Positions 25,054 through 33,789 of a DNA stretch of 64,000 bases are shown one piece after another. A program made the position numbers and the translations under genes. Under the pieces are notes generated by a model. That model was not told where the DNA came from. It ran no database searches and was given only the letters and a program-made list of their open reading frames with translations. Source of the stretch: Streptomyces luomodiensis (lineage in GTDB: Bacteria; Actinomycetota; Actinomycetes; Streptomycetales; Streptomycetaceae); the NCBI RefSeq assembly GCF_031679605.1, contig NZ_CP117522.1, positions 496,001-560,000 on the forward strand, read 5' to 3'. Within the stretch, counting starts at the first letter, position 1. Each line of letters opens with the position of its first letter.

Positions 25054-25695
25054 ATGACGGAGCGGCGGAACATCACGCTGGCGGTGACGGGTGCGGGTGG
25101 CACCCGGATGGCGCGGTTCGTACTCGAGGCCCTGGTCAAGGAGGACAGGGTGGGGCAGATCGACCTGATGGTCTCCCCGGCGGGCCGCCGGTTGATCGCG
25201 CACGAGACCGGCCGGGACGCCTCCGGGCCCGCGCCCGAACTGGTGCTGGGCGCCCGGCCGGCCGCGGACAAGGTCGTGGACTGGGATCCGGAGGACCTGG
25301 CGGGCGGGCCGACGTCCGGCAGTTACCCGTCCTGGGGGATGCTGGTGGTGCCCTGCGCGCTCGGCGTGGTCGGCCGGATCGCCCACGGCACGGCGAACAC
25401 CCTGATCGAGCGGGCCGCGGACGTGTCGCTGAAGGAGCGGCGCCCGCTGGTGCTGTGCGTGCGGGAGACGCCGTTCAACCTCATCCATCTGCGCAACCTC
25501 ACCCAGGTGGCGGAGGCGGGCGGCACCGTGTACCCGATGATTCCCACCTACTACAACCTGCCGCAGACGGTGGACCAGTTCTACGAGGAGTTCACCGCGC
25601 GGCTGCTGGCCTTCGTCGGCCTGCCCCAGACGGACTACTACGCCTACTCGGGCACCGAGTCACGCGCCCATCACGACCGGACGGTCCGTGCCTGA
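25054..25695 (+). CDS. UbiX/Pad1-like flavoprotein, 213 aa
   Basis: Flavin prenyltransferase family. Family landmarks are VTGAGGTRMARFVLEAL at the start, VVPCALGVVGRIAHGTANTL (usually CSMKTLA), RAADVSLKERRPLVLCVRET and YPMIPTYYNLPQTVDQF. The changed CSM motif and a longer N-terminal half set it apart from the normal UbiX at 26861. It may make prenyl-FMN for a UbiD enzyme elsewhere, or may have become a different flavoprotein. No UbiD gene is adjacent; AraC is convergent, 68 bp away. Confidence 0.75.
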   Translation: MTERRNITLAVTGAGGTRMARFVLEALVKEDRVGQIDLMVSPAGRRLIAHETGRDASGPAPELVLGARPAADKVVDWDPEDLAGGPTSGSYPSWGMLVVPCALGVVGRIAHGTANTLIERAADVSLKERRPLVLCVRETPFNLIHLRNLTQVAEAGGTVYPMIPTYYNLPQTVDQFYEEFTARLLAFVGLPQTDYYAYSGTESRAHHDRTVRA

Positions 25696-25762
25696 GGCGT
25701 GGCAGCCGCTCGCCGGCCCGGCGGCGCCTCCTCCCCCGGTTCGCCGCATATCGGGCGGGGGA

Positions 25763-26683
25763 TCACCGCCCCGCCGGCTGACCGCCGGTGCGGGCGCGGG
25801 AGCGGAAGGCGGACGGGGTCTCCCCGGTGCAGCGGCGGAAGAACTTGGTGAAGACGGTGGGAGTGGTGAAGCCGAGCCGGTCGGCGATCCGTACGGGGGC
25901 GAGGTCGGTGTGGACCAGGAGGCGCTTGGCCTCCAGGGCCACCCGGTCGTCGAGGTACTGCTTGGCGGTGCGTCCGGTGGCGGCCAGGCACGCGCGCGTG
26001 AGGGTGCGGGCGCTGTAGCCGAGGGCGGCGGCGTAGTCCTCGACCCGGCGCGCGGCGGTAAAGTCCCGCTCGACGGCCCGGTGGAAGCGGTGGAACGTCC
26101 CCGCGCCGGGCTCACCGCGGCGGGCGGCGTCCCGGCCCCGGAGGTGTCCCAGGCGCAGGACCAGCGCGGCCAGCAGATGGCGTACGAGGGCGATGTGGGC
26201 GTCGACGGGCAGCGCGGCGCTGCGGCGATAGGCGTCCTCCAGCAGGCCGAGGGTGGTCTGGAGAGCGGCCGCGTCCTCCGGCCGCTCGGCGGTGAGCGGT
26301 CCCTCGGGGTACGGCGGGCCGAAGCGGGCGGCGTCGACGGTGGCGGCGTCCAGGAAGCCGGGGGTGAACAGCACGACCGCGCCCTCGGCGAGGCCGAGGG
26401 CGCCGAGGAAGCGGTAGACCTGGTCCGGACGGATCCACAGCCAGGCACCGGGCGGCACGGTGTGCTCCGCGCCGTCCAGCCACATGCGCAGCGACCCGGA
26501 CCGCACGCTGATCAGATGGTGGAACTCGGCGCGCAGCGGCTGGTACAGGTCCACGCCGTGGCGCCCGGCGCGCTCGGCGAGCCACGGGAAATCCCACACC
26601 TCCACGCCCGGCGGCCCTCCGGGCGACGGCCGGAACGGGACGTCGGTGATGCGGTCTCGGTGATCCTGTCCAATTCGGTCCAT
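25763..26683 (-). CDS. AraC-family transcriptional regulator, 306 aa
   Basis: N-terminal cupin sensor (HHLISVRSGSLRMWLDGAEH, PPGAWLWIRPDQVYRF) and a C-terminal double helix-turn-helix (RVEDYAAALGYSARTLTRAC, then IADRLGFTTPTVFTKFFRRC with TGETPSAFR). It is divergent from vdcB across a 177-bp gap, the usual place for a local activator, so it probably controls vdcBCD in response to an aromatic acid. The GTG/ATG choice is not critical because the ATG at 26683 begins just before conserved sequence. Confidence 0.88.
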   Translation of the reverse strand: MDRIGQDHRDRITDVPFRPSPGGPPGVEVWDFPWLAERAGRHGVDLYQPLRAEFHHLISVRSGSLRMWLDGAEHTVPPGAWLWIRPDQVYRFLGALGLAEGAVVLFTPGFLDAATVDAARFGPPYPEGPLTAERPEDAAALQTTLGLLEDAYRRSAALPVDAHIALVRHLLAALVLRLGHLRGRDAARRGEPGAGTFHRFHRAVERDFTAARRVEDYAAALGYSARTLTRACLAATGRTAKQYLDDRVALEAKRLLVHTDLAPVRIADRLGFTTPTVFTKFFRRCTGETPSAFRSRARTGGQPAGR

Positions 26684-26860
26684 GGTGTGTCCACAGCGTA
26701 CGCCGGTCCGCCCTGCCGCGACACCTACCGTGGAATGCGAAGGAGCTGGTCAGGGGCTCGCCTCCGGAGCGGCGCGGTGAATGGCGCCTACCGCTTCGGT
26801 GACCGAAAAGCTCCGCAGCGTTCTCACCCATGAGCACACGGAGCAGAGGGGCCGTACACC

Positions 26861-27466
26861 ATGCGACTGATAGTGGGCATGACAGGAGCAACCGGCGCGG
26901 TCTTCGGTGTCCGCCTGCTGGCGGCACTGCGCGAGCTGCCCGAGGTGGAAACCCATCTCGTGCTCTCCCGATGGGCGCGCACCACCCTCGAACTGGAGTG
27001 CGGCCTGTCCGTGGCCGAGGTCGGTGAGCTGGCCGATGTCACCCACAGCCCCGACGACCAGGGAGCGTCCATCTCCTCCGGGTCGTTCCGCACCGACGGG
27101 ATGGTCATCGCGCCCTGCTCGATGAAGACCCTCGCCGGCATCCGGGCCGGTTACGCGGACGGTCTGGTGGCCCGCGCCGCGGACGTGGTCCTCAAGGAGC
27201 GCCGGAAGCTGGTGCTGGTCCCCCGTGAGACACCGCTGAGCGAGATCCACCTGGAGAACATGCTGGCGCTCACGCGCATGGGGGCGCAGATGGTGCCGCC
27301 CATGCCGGCCTTCTACAACCACCCGGCCTCGGTGGACGACATCGTCGACCACATCACCGCCCGCGTCCTGGACCAGTTCGGCCTGCCCGCCCCCACGGCC
27401 CGGCGCTGGACCGGTATGCGCGCCGCGCGCGAGCAGCGGCCGCCCCAGGAACTCACCGTGGCCTGA
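26861..27466 (+). CDS. vdcB: UbiX-type flavin prenyltransferase (VdcB), 201 aa
   Basis: Makes prenylated FMN for the neighbouring UbiD-type decarboxylase. Typical motifs: MTGATGAVFGVRLLAAL at the start, APCSMKTLAGIRAGYADGL near 85-103, AADVVLKERRKLVLVPRETP and MVPPMPAFYNHPASVDD. Length is usual. First gene of a three-gene unit in the order B-C-D, as known for the vanillate decarboxylase cluster of Streptomyces sp. D7. Confidence 0.9.
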   Translation: MRLIVGMTGATGAVFGVRLLAALRELPEVETHLVLSRWARTTLELECGLSVAEVGELADVTHSPDDQGASISSGSFRTDGMVIAPCSMKTLAGIRAGYADGLVARAADVVLKERRKLVLVPRETPLSEIHLENMLALTRMGAQMVPPMPAFYNHPASVDDIVDHITARVLDQFGLPAPTARRWTGMRAAREQRPPQELTVA

Positions 27467-27536
27467 ACCGGGCTCCCTTCACCCCTGACACACCGCTCAC
27501 CCCGCTCACCCCGACGAAACCCCTATGGAGTTCTCC

Positions 27537-28958
27537 ATGGCCTACGACGACCTGCGCAGCTTCCTCCAGACCCTCGACAAGGAGGGCCAGCTGCTGCACA
27601 TCACCGAGGAGGTGATGCCCGAGCCGGACATCGCCGCCGCGGCCAACGCGGCCCCCCGGCTCGGGGACGCCGCCCCCGCCCTGTACTTCGACAACGTCCA
27701 CGGCTTCACCAGCGCGCGCATCGCGATGAACGTGCACGGCTCGTGGGCCAACCACGCCCTGGCCCTGGGCATGGACAAGAACAGCCCCACCAAGGACCAG
27801 GTGGACGAGTTCATCCGGCGCTGGGCGAAGTTCCCCGTCCAGCCGGAGTGGCGGGATGACCCCCTGTGGTCGGAGAACACGGTCGAGGGCGATGACATCA
27901 ACATCTTCGACATCCTCCCGCTGTTCCGCCTCAACGACGGGGACGGCGGCTCCTACATCGACAAGGCCGCGGTCGTCTCCAAGGACCCCGACGATCCGGA
28001 GAACTCCGGCAAGCAGAACGTCGGCGTCTACCGCATCGAGGTCAAGGGCCGGCGCAAGCTCGCCCTCCAGCCCGTCCCCATGCACGACATCGCCCAGCAC
28101 CTGCGCAAGGCCGAGGAGAGGGGCGAGGACCTGCCCGTCGCCATCACCCTCGGCAACGACCCGGTGATCTCCATCGTCGCCTCCACCCCCATGGAGTACG
28201 ACCAGAACGAGTACGAACTGGCCGGCGCCCTGCGCGGCGCCCCCGCGCCCATCGCCACGGCACCGCTGACCGGCCTGCCCGTGCCGTGGGGCTCCGAGGT
28301 GGTCATCGAGGGCGTCATCGAGGGCCGCAAGCGCGAGATCGAGGGCCCCTTCGGCGAGTTCACCGGCCACTACTCCGGCGGCCGCAACATGACCGTGATC
28401 CGCGTCGACAAGATCTCCTACCGCACCGACCCGATCTTCGAGCACCTGTACCTGGGCATGCCGTGGACGGAGATCGACTACCTGATGGCCGCGAACACCT
28501 GCGTCCCGCTGTACGAGCAGCTGAAGCGGGACTTCCCCGAGGTCCAGGCGGTCAACGCCATGTACACCCACGGCCTCGTCGTCATCGTCTCCACCAAGAA
28601 GCGCTACGGCGGCTTCGCCAAGGCCGTCGGCATGCGGGTGCTGACCACCCCGCACGGCCTCGGCTACGCCGCCACCGTGATCGTCGTCGACGAGGACGTG
28701 GACCCCTTCAACCTGCCGCAGGTGATGTGGGCGCTCTCCACCAAGATGAACCCCTCCGGCGACCTGGTCGTCGTCCCGAACCTGCCGGTGCTGGAACTCG
28801 CCCCCCAGGCGCAGAGTCCGGGCATCGTCGACAAGCTCATCATCGACGCCACCACCCCCGCCGAGCCCGACAAGCGCGGCAACTACGGCAACCAGGTCCG
28901 TGACCTGCCCGAGATGGGTGCCTGGCTCGCCAAGCTCCAGTCCCTCACCACCCGCTGA
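27537..28958 (+). CDS. vdcC: UbiD-family non-oxidative aromatic acid decarboxylase (VdcC), 473 aa
   Basis: Prenyl-FMN-dependent decarboxylation of a hydroxyarylic acid; vanillate to guaiacol in characterised VdcC. The protein opens MAYDDLRSFLQTLDKEGQLL and carries IEGPFGEFTGHYSG with the essential acids of the prFMN site, plus YRIEVKGRRKLALQPVPMHD. Two ATGs are in frame; the second (27537) is preferred because GGAG lies six bases before it. The exact substrate (vanillate, 4-hydroxybenzoate, protocatechuate) cannot be read off. Confidence 0.9.
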   Translation: MAYDDLRSFLQTLDKEGQLLHITEEVMPEPDIAAAANAAPRLGDAAPALYFDNVHGFTSARIAMNVHGSWANHALALGMDKNSPTKDQVDEFIRRWAKFPVQPEWRDDPLWSENTVEGDDINIFDILPLFRLNDGDGGSYIDKAAVVSKDPDDPENSGKQNVGVYRIEVKGRRKLALQPVPMHDIAQHLRKAEERGEDLPVAITLGNDPVISIVASTPMEYDQNEYELAGALRGAPAPIATAPLTGLPVPWGSEVVIEGVIEGRKREIEGPFGEFTGHYSGGRNMTVIRVDKISYRTDPIFEHLYLGMPWTEIDYLMAANTCVPLYEQLKRDFPEVQAVNAMYTHGLVVIVSTKKRYGGFAKAVGMRVLTTPHGLGYAATVIVVDEDVDPFNLPQVMWALSTKMNPSGDLVVVPNLPVLELAPQAQSPGIVDKLIIDATTPAEPDKRGNYGNQVRDLPEMGAWLAKLQSLTTR

Positions 28959-29001
28959 CCGCCCCGCACCTCCCCCATCACCCCACCGAAGGACATCCGA
29001 C

Positions 29002-29250
29002 ATGGCCGTGGAGAAGACCACCATCTGCCCGCGCTGCGCCTACGAGAGCATTGAGCAGCTGCACACCTCGCCGGTCCCCGGCGCCTGGGACGTGCTGCAA
29101 TGCCGGCAGTGCCTGTACACCTGGCGCACCAGCGAACCCGCCCGCCGCACCCAGCGCGACGCCTACCCCGAGAGCTTCCGGATGACCGCCGAGGACATCG
29201 CCGGCGCCCCCGAGGTCCCCACCATCCCCCCGCTGCGCAACCAGCCCTGA
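29002..29250 (+). CDS. vdcD: Hydroxyarylic acid decarboxylase small subunit (VdcD), 82 aa
   Basis: Small zinc-ribbon-like third component of the B-C-D decarboxylase. CPRC at 9-12 and CRQC about 20 residues later give four cysteines suited to a metal site, and DVLQCRQCLYTWRTSEP is typical of VdcD/BsdD proteins. It is required for full activity in characterised clusters. It starts 43 bp after vdcC, and a strong hairpin follows its stop. Confidence 0.88.
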   Translation: MAVEKTTICPRCAYESIEQLHTSPVPGAWDVLQCRQCLYTWRTSEPARRTQRDAYPESFRMTAEDIAGAPEVPTIPPLRNQP

Positions 29251-29263
29251 CCCCGCCCACCGC

Positions 29264-29300
29264 CGCCGGGGGCCCGGAGCCGGCATCCGGGCCCCCGGCG
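29264..29300. terminator. Terminator hairpin after vdcBCD
   Basis: CGCCGGGGGCCCGGA and TCCGGGCCCCCGGCG form a perfect 15-bp stem with a 7-base loop, 13 bp after the vdcD stop and before the convergent amidase gene. Confidence 0.85.
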
Positions 29301-29440
29301 CGGCGCCTACGCTGCGACCGCCTGGTCGGCCCCGGCGTGGTCGCCCGGCACAGTGTGCGTCGCGCCGGGGGCGGTCGGGCGAGCGCCCGTTCATGGGCGG
29401 CCGTTTCGCCTGCGGACCCCCGGCGTTCCGCGAGCACTCC

Positions 29441-30892
29441 TCAGTCGCCCGTGGGGTTCCCCGCCCACACCGTGGGGGTCCGGCCCGCCCACGGGCTGGC
29501 CTGTTCGAGTTGTCCGGCGAGGCGGAAGAGGCTGCCTTCGAACCCGTAACCGGCGGCGAACTGGAGGCCGATCGGGAGCCCCGTCCCGGTGTCGGCCGTT
29601 ACGGGTACGGACATGGCGGGCGTGCCCGCCACGTTGAACACCGCGGTGAACGGCGAGCGGTCGAGGATGCGGTCGAGCCAGCCGAGGCCGTCCAGCGCCT
29701 CGGCACCCTCGGCGTAGGTGCCCAACGGCACGGGAAGCTCGGGCAAGGTCGGGGTGAGCAGCATGTCGTAAGCGTCGAAGTACCGTGCCAGGCTTCGAGC
29801 GACCCGGTTCCGGACCGCGAGCGCGGTGACGAACTGGGCGCCGGTCACCCGCTGCCCGTAGTGGTAGCTCGCCAGGATCACCGGCTCGAGGGTCGAGGAG
29901 TCGACGGGCCGGTCCGAGGCGGCGGCCAGCTCGTCGACCGAGGCCGTGAGATTCGCCGTCCACAGAAGGGCGTTGGCCCGTACGAACTCTTCCCAGTCGA
30001 CCCCGAGGCCGACGTCGGCCTCCGTCACCTGATGGCCGAGGGATTCCAGCAGACGCGCGGTGCGGGAGAGCGCGTCGGCCACCGGTGGGGCCGTGCGGCG
30101 TCCGCCCCATGCCTGGGTGAGGACACCGATCCGCAGTGCACCCGGATGGCGGGTGACCTCCTCCGCGTACGGCCGGGACGGTTGCTGGGCGAAGTAGGGG
30201 TCGCCCGGTTCCGGGCCCCGGATCTGGTCGAGCAGGACCGCACTGTCACGTACGGTGCGGCTGACGCTGCCCTGCACGCCCAGGCCGTTGAAGATCTCGT
30301 CGATGCCGGGACCCACGGAGACCCGGCCACGGGTCGGCTTCAACCCGAAGAGGCCGTTGTAGGCGGCGGGGACACGGATCGAGCCGGCGGCGTCGGTGGC
30401 GTGTGCGATCGGCACCACCCCGGCAGCGACCGCCGCGCCCGCTCCCCCGCTGGATCCGCCCGCGCTCCGCTCCAGGTCCCACGGGTTGCGGGTCGCGCCG
30501 TACAGCACGGGTTCCGTCGTGATGCTGTAGGCCATCTCCGGTGTCGCGGTACGCCCGAACGTCACGAGGCCGGCGCGACGGAAGCGCCGCATCAGGGAGG
30601 AGTCGGCGCGGGCGACATTGCCCGCCGCGAGGCGGCTGCCCAGCTCCATCCGCCTGCCGGCCATGGAGACGCCGAGGTCCTTGATCAGGAACGGGACTCC
30701 GGCCAGTGGCGTACTGCCGGGGCTGGGCTCGTCGTCGGTCCGCCATGTCTCCACGATGGCGTTGATCCGCGGATTGACCGCCTCCGCGGCCGCGCGTGCG
30801 GCTGCTTCCAGTTCGGCGGGGGTCACCTCGCCGTCGGCCACCAGCTGCGCCAGCCCGACCGCGTCGAAACTCACGTACTCGGAAACTTTCAC
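29441..30892 (-). CDS. Amidase-signature enzyme, 483 aa
   Basis: Ser-cisSer-Lys hydrolase. The catalytic lysine is in VPFLIKDLG near residue 72, and the signature [16 protein letters not shown] is near 145-160. The C-terminal part holds [20 protein letters not shown], typical of the family. The GTG at 30892 has GGAG five bases upstream. It is divergent from a TetR gene whose operator candidate lies between them, so it is probably TetR-regulated. Substrate unknown; actinobacterial relatives hydrolyse simple or aryl amides. Confidence 0.9.
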   Translation of the reverse strand: MKVSEYVSFDAVGLAQLVADGEVTPAELEAAARAAAEAVNPRINAIVETWRTDDEPSPGSTPLAGVPFLIKDLGVSMAGRRMELGSRLAAGNVARADSSLMRRFRRAGLVTFGRTATPEMAYSITTEPVLYGATRNPWDLERSAGGSSGGAGAAVAAGVVPIAHATDAAGSIRVPAAYNGLFGLKPTRGRVSVGPGIDEIFNGLGVQGSVSRTVRDSAVLLDQIRGPEPGDPYFAQQPSRPYAEEVTRHPGALRIGVLTQAWGGRRTAPPVADALSRTARLLESLGHQVTEADVGLGVDWEEFVRANALLWTANLTASVDELAAASDRPVDSSTLEPVILASYHYGQRVTGAQFVTALAVRNRVARSLARYFDAYDMLLTPTLPELPVPLGTYAEGAEALDGLGWLDRILDRSPFTAVFNVAGTPAMSVPVTADTGTGLPIGLQFAAGYGFEGSLFRLAGQLEQASPWAGRTPTVWAGNPTGD

Positions 30893-30910
30893 TGTCACTC
30901 CTGTCGATGA

Positions 30911-30931
30911 ACGGAAAACGGAAAACGGAAA
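30911..30931. repeat. Three tandem ACGGAAA heptamers
   Basis: Three perfect copies of ACGGAAA followed by degenerate ones, just upstream of the amidase start. On the amidase strand this makes a pyrimidine-rich leader. Confidence 0.7.
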
Positions 30932-30981
30932 CGAAGAGCGGAAAGCGGGACAGCAGGAAGCGATACCCGCGAGTACCGAAT

Positions 30982-30997
30982 GATACCCAGCGGTATC
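30982..30997. promoter_or_regulatory. TetR-type operator GATACC-CAGC-GGTATC
   Basis: Perfect 6-bp arms with a 4-bp spacer in the amidase/tetR divergent gap. Further GATACC/GGTACC half-sites occur at about 30962 and 31011, which suggests an extended binding region for the adjacent TetR protein. Confidence 0.6.
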
Positions 30998-31068
30998 GCA
31001 TGGGACGAGCTGGTACCGTAGCAGAGAGACGAGGACCCCAAGACCCACCGGACGTCTACGGAGTAGTC

Positions 31069-31695
31069 ATGGCAACGACCGCCGGCAGGCCGGGCAGGGT
31101 GGCGAAGCTGCCACCTCGCGAGCGCATCCTGGACGCGGCGGAAGAGCTCTTCCAGCGCGAGGGGATCCGGCGGGTGGGCGTCCAGGCGATCGCCGAGAAG
31201 GCCGAGACCACCAAAATGGCGATCTACCGGCACTTCGAAACCAAGGACGCCCTGGTCGCGGAGTGGCTGCGAATCGTCGCCGCCGACTACCAGGAGGCGT
31301 TCGACCGGGTCGAGGCCGAATACCCCGGTCGGCCCCGGGAGCAGATCCTGGGCATGGCCCGCTTCATCGCCGAGGGCTTGCCGGCGATCTCATATCGGGG
31401 CTGCCCGTTCATCAACTCCATCGCCGAGCTGCCCGACCGCTCCCATCCCGCCCGGCAGGTGATCGAGAAGCACAAGGCCCGCCAGACCCGCCGGCTGGTC
31501 GGCATGTGCGCCGAGGCCGGACTGCCCGACCCCGAGCAGGCGGCGGCCGAGATCACCTTCGTCCTCGAAGGTGCGCAGGTCAGCACGCAGAACGGAAGCA
31601 TCGATCAGACGGGGGACCGGCTGATGCGGATCGTCGAGGGCATCGTGGACCGGCACCACTCCCCCGTCAGCGCCTCCCGGACGACCACCGGCTGA
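31069..31695 (+). CDS. TetR-family repressor, 208 aa
   Basis: N-terminal helix-turn-helix ILDAAEELFQREGIRRVGVQ with KMAIYRHFETKDALV, and a ligand domain ending in AAAEITFVLEGAQV. The ATG at 31069 follows GGAGTAGTC. It is divergent from the amidase gene, with a palindromic site between them, and probably represses both itself and the amidase. The pattern RGCPFINSIAEL is typical of the TetR_C subfamily found beside small-molecule enzymes. Confidence 0.88.
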   Translation: MATTAGRPGRVAKLPPRERILDAAEELFQREGIRRVGVQAIAEKAETTKMAIYRHFETKDALVAEWLRIVAADYQEAFDRVEAEYPGRPREQILGMARFIAEGLPAISYRGCPFINSIAELPDRSHPARQVIEKHKARQTRRLVGMCAEAGLPDPEQAAAEITFVLEGAQVSTQNGSIDQTGDRLMRIVEGIVDRHHSPVSASRTTTG

Positions 31696-31749
31696 CCGTG
31701 CGGCCGGTGGCCCGAGGACGGCCACTCCCGGGCCACTCCTGACGGCCCA

Positions 31750-32682
31750 TCAGGCGCGTTCCGTGAGCAGTACCGCGAGGTGGTCCACGAATTGCGTGAG
31801 GCCGTCCAGCCGCGGACCGCCCCGGGCGATCCGGAAGCCATGACGGCGCCCCCAGAACGCCGCCTGAACGGCATGGAACTGGGCCCAGCGCCGCACCCGT
31901 GTCCGATCGAGTTCCGCGGTCTCGGCGAAGACGTCCAGAACGCGGTGGACTGACGCGCGCAGGTCGTCCGCCCCCAGAAGCGTCAGCGCACGTGACTTGA
32001 GCAGCGTGCCGGCGTCGTAGGCGGGGTCCCCCACGTATCCCTTGGGATCGACGGCCAGCCATGGCTCACGGTCGGCCCGCAGAATGTTCCGCGCGTGGAG
32101 ATCGCCGTGGACGAGGGTGTCCGGCTGGTCACGGCCCAGTTCGCGGGCGGTCGCCACGGCGGCGTCCACCACCTGACGCGGGAGGGTGTGTCTCAACTCC
32201 TCGGCATCCCCGCGCAGTTCCTCCTCCCAGGCGTCGGCCCGCTCACGCAGCCGGGGCAGGCCGGGCGGTGCGGGAACGGCCAGGCGACGGCTGAGCCGCC
32301 CGGCGATCGTCACCACCTCATCGCCGTCTTCGACCTCGGCCAGGGTCGCAGTCCGGACCCGCTCGAGCAGCATCGCGAAACGCTCGTCGTCGCGCTCGTA
32401 CAGCAGGACGGCCCCGCGTCCGGCCCACGCCGCGAAGGCGTCCGGTTCATGCACGTTTCCTGGGTGCGGAAACGACACCTTCAGCACAGCGGGCCCCTCG
32501 GCCCGCCCGCGCACCGGGACGACGACCCCGACACCGCCGTACATCACCTCGCCGTCCGCCGCACAGCCCCAGCGTTCCAGCAACTCCTTCACGATCCCGG
32601 GCACCGTGGCCAACCACGCCGCTCCCGGGTCACCTTCGCGCTCCACGGTGCTCCGCGCGAACACCTCCGGTACCACGATCAC
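31750..32682 (-). CDS. Aminoglycoside/hydroxyurea phosphotransferase, APH(6)-like, 310 aa
   Basis: Kinase of the streptomycin 6-phosphotransferase family, using ATP to inactivate an aminoglycoside or hydroxyurea-type compound. ATP-binding lysine in AVLKVSFP (Lys68), catalytic VHGDLHARNIL (His192-Asp194) and metal-binding VDPKGYVGDPAYD (Asp212) are present. Length is as expected. Monocistronic and convergent with tetR. No aminoglycoside biosynthesis genes are nearby, so it is a stand-alone resistance or detoxification gene. Confidence 0.88.
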   Translation of the reverse strand: MIVVPEVFARSTVEREGDPGAAWLATVPGIVKELLERWGCAADGEVMYGGVGVVVPVRGRAEGPAVLKVSFPHPGNVHEPDAFAAWAGRGAVLLYERDDERFAMLLERVRTATLAEVEDGDEVVTIAGRLSRRLAVPAPPGLPRLRERADAWEEELRGDAEELRHTLPRQVVDAAVATARELGRDQPDTLVHGDLHARNILRADREPWLAVDPKGYVGDPAYDAGTLLKSRALTLLGADDLRASVHRVLDVFAETAELDRTRVRRWAQFHAVQAAFWGRRHGFRIARGGPRLDGLTQFVDHLAVLLTERA

Positions 32683-32890
32683 CCGGGCACCTTACTCGGC
32701 CGCCACCGCGTGAGCGGGGCGCATTCCCATTGCACGCAGGTAAAGCCACCAGTGACAAGCATGCACTTGCTGTTAATCAACGGCCCTGCCTACCGTCGAT
32801 GCGCAGACGGCGAAGCGCGCGCCACGCCCCTCCTTGTCCACCTTTCACCGGAACCCCGTTGTCCGGCCAAGCCCTGTAGGAGCACCCCTC

Positions 32891-33715
32891 GTGTCCACTG
32901 TCACCCACACCGGCGCCGACGCCGACGCCGACGCCGCCCTGCTCGCCCAGGTCACCACCGCCGTCCACGCCGCCGGCGACCGGCTGCGGGAGCGCTACAC
33001 CCCGCATGCCCGCGGCGTCAGTGCCGACGAGATCGTCACGGAGATCCACGCCAACGACGACGCCGTGCTCGACATCCTCAAAGCGCCGCTGCTGGCGGCC
33101 CGGCCCGGCGCGAACTGGGCCGACGACGAACTGGCCGGCGGCGCGCTGCCGCCCGGCGAGTGGTGGATCGTCGATCCGGCCGAGGGCAACATCAACCACG
33201 TCCACGGCACACCGGAGTGGGCCGTGACCGCCACGCTCGTCCGCGACAATCGCCCGGTCCTCAGCGTCGTTCACCTCCCGCTGACCGGCGACGACTACAC
33301 CGCGCTGGCCGGGCGCGGCGCCCATCTCAACGGCGCGCCGCTGCGTGTGTCGGCCAAGACCGACCTGGGCGCGGCCCTGACCGGTACCGGCCAGGCGCGG
33401 CCCGGGGAGGACGCGCACACGTTCCGCCGGATCGGCGCGTCCGTCACGCAGATGCTCATCAACGGCCTCGTCGTCCGCGTCTCGGTACCCGCCACCCTCC
33501 AGCTGATCCACGTCGCCGCCGGCCGCATGGACGCCTTCTGGCAGTTCTCCGACGTCCGCTCGGGGCTGATGGCCGGCGCTCTGCTGGTCGCCGAGGCCGG
33601 CGGCGCCGTCACCGACACCCACGGCAACCCGTGGACCCCGGCCAGCCCCGACTTCCTGGCCGCCGCCCCCGGTATCCACGCCGCGGCCGTCGCGGCCCTG
33701 TCCCCCATCGCCTGA
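32891..33715 (+). CDS. Inositol monophosphatase-family protein with altered motif, 274 aa
   Basis: The fold is recognisable from WWIVDPAEGNINHVHGTPEW (residues 91-110), matching the family WIVDPLDGTTNF box. The second metal-binding Asp and the DGT are replaced: Asp95 is kept, but Glu98-Gly-Asn stands where Asp-Gly-Thr is usual. DDE at 78-80 could replace the normal GEE. Catalysis may therefore be changed or lost. The GTG start follows TAGGAGC. A gene for an NADP-binding protein follows after 74 bp on the same strand, so the two form a likely operon. Confidence 0.8.
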   Translation: MSTVTHTGADADADAALLAQVTTAVHAAGDRLRERYTPHARGVSADEIVTEIHANDDAVLDILKAPLLAARPGANWADDELAGGALPPGEWWIVDPAEGNINHVHGTPEWAVTATLVRDNRPVLSVVHLPLTGDDYTALAGRGAHLNGAPLRVSAKTDLGAALTGTGQARPGEDAHTFRRIGASVTQMLINGLVVRVSVPATLQLIHVAAGRMDAFWQFSDVRSGLMAGALLVAEAGGAVTDTHGNPWTPASPDFLAAAPGIHAAAVAALSPIA

Positions 33716-33789
33716 CCAGCCGTCACCTATCGCTCGTCACCCAGCACTCACCACCTCACCACCCACCACCCGGTAAGGAGCACACCACC

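Noticed and set aside
31069..32682. Aminoglycoside biosynthetic cluster signalled by the APH(6)-like gene
   Set aside because: No other aminoglycoside biosynthesis genes are present around it.
32755..32775. CAAG...CTTG near-palindrome around GCATGC upstream of the IMPase-like gene
   Set aside because: Only 4-bp outer arms match and the centre is off-axis, too weak to call an operator.
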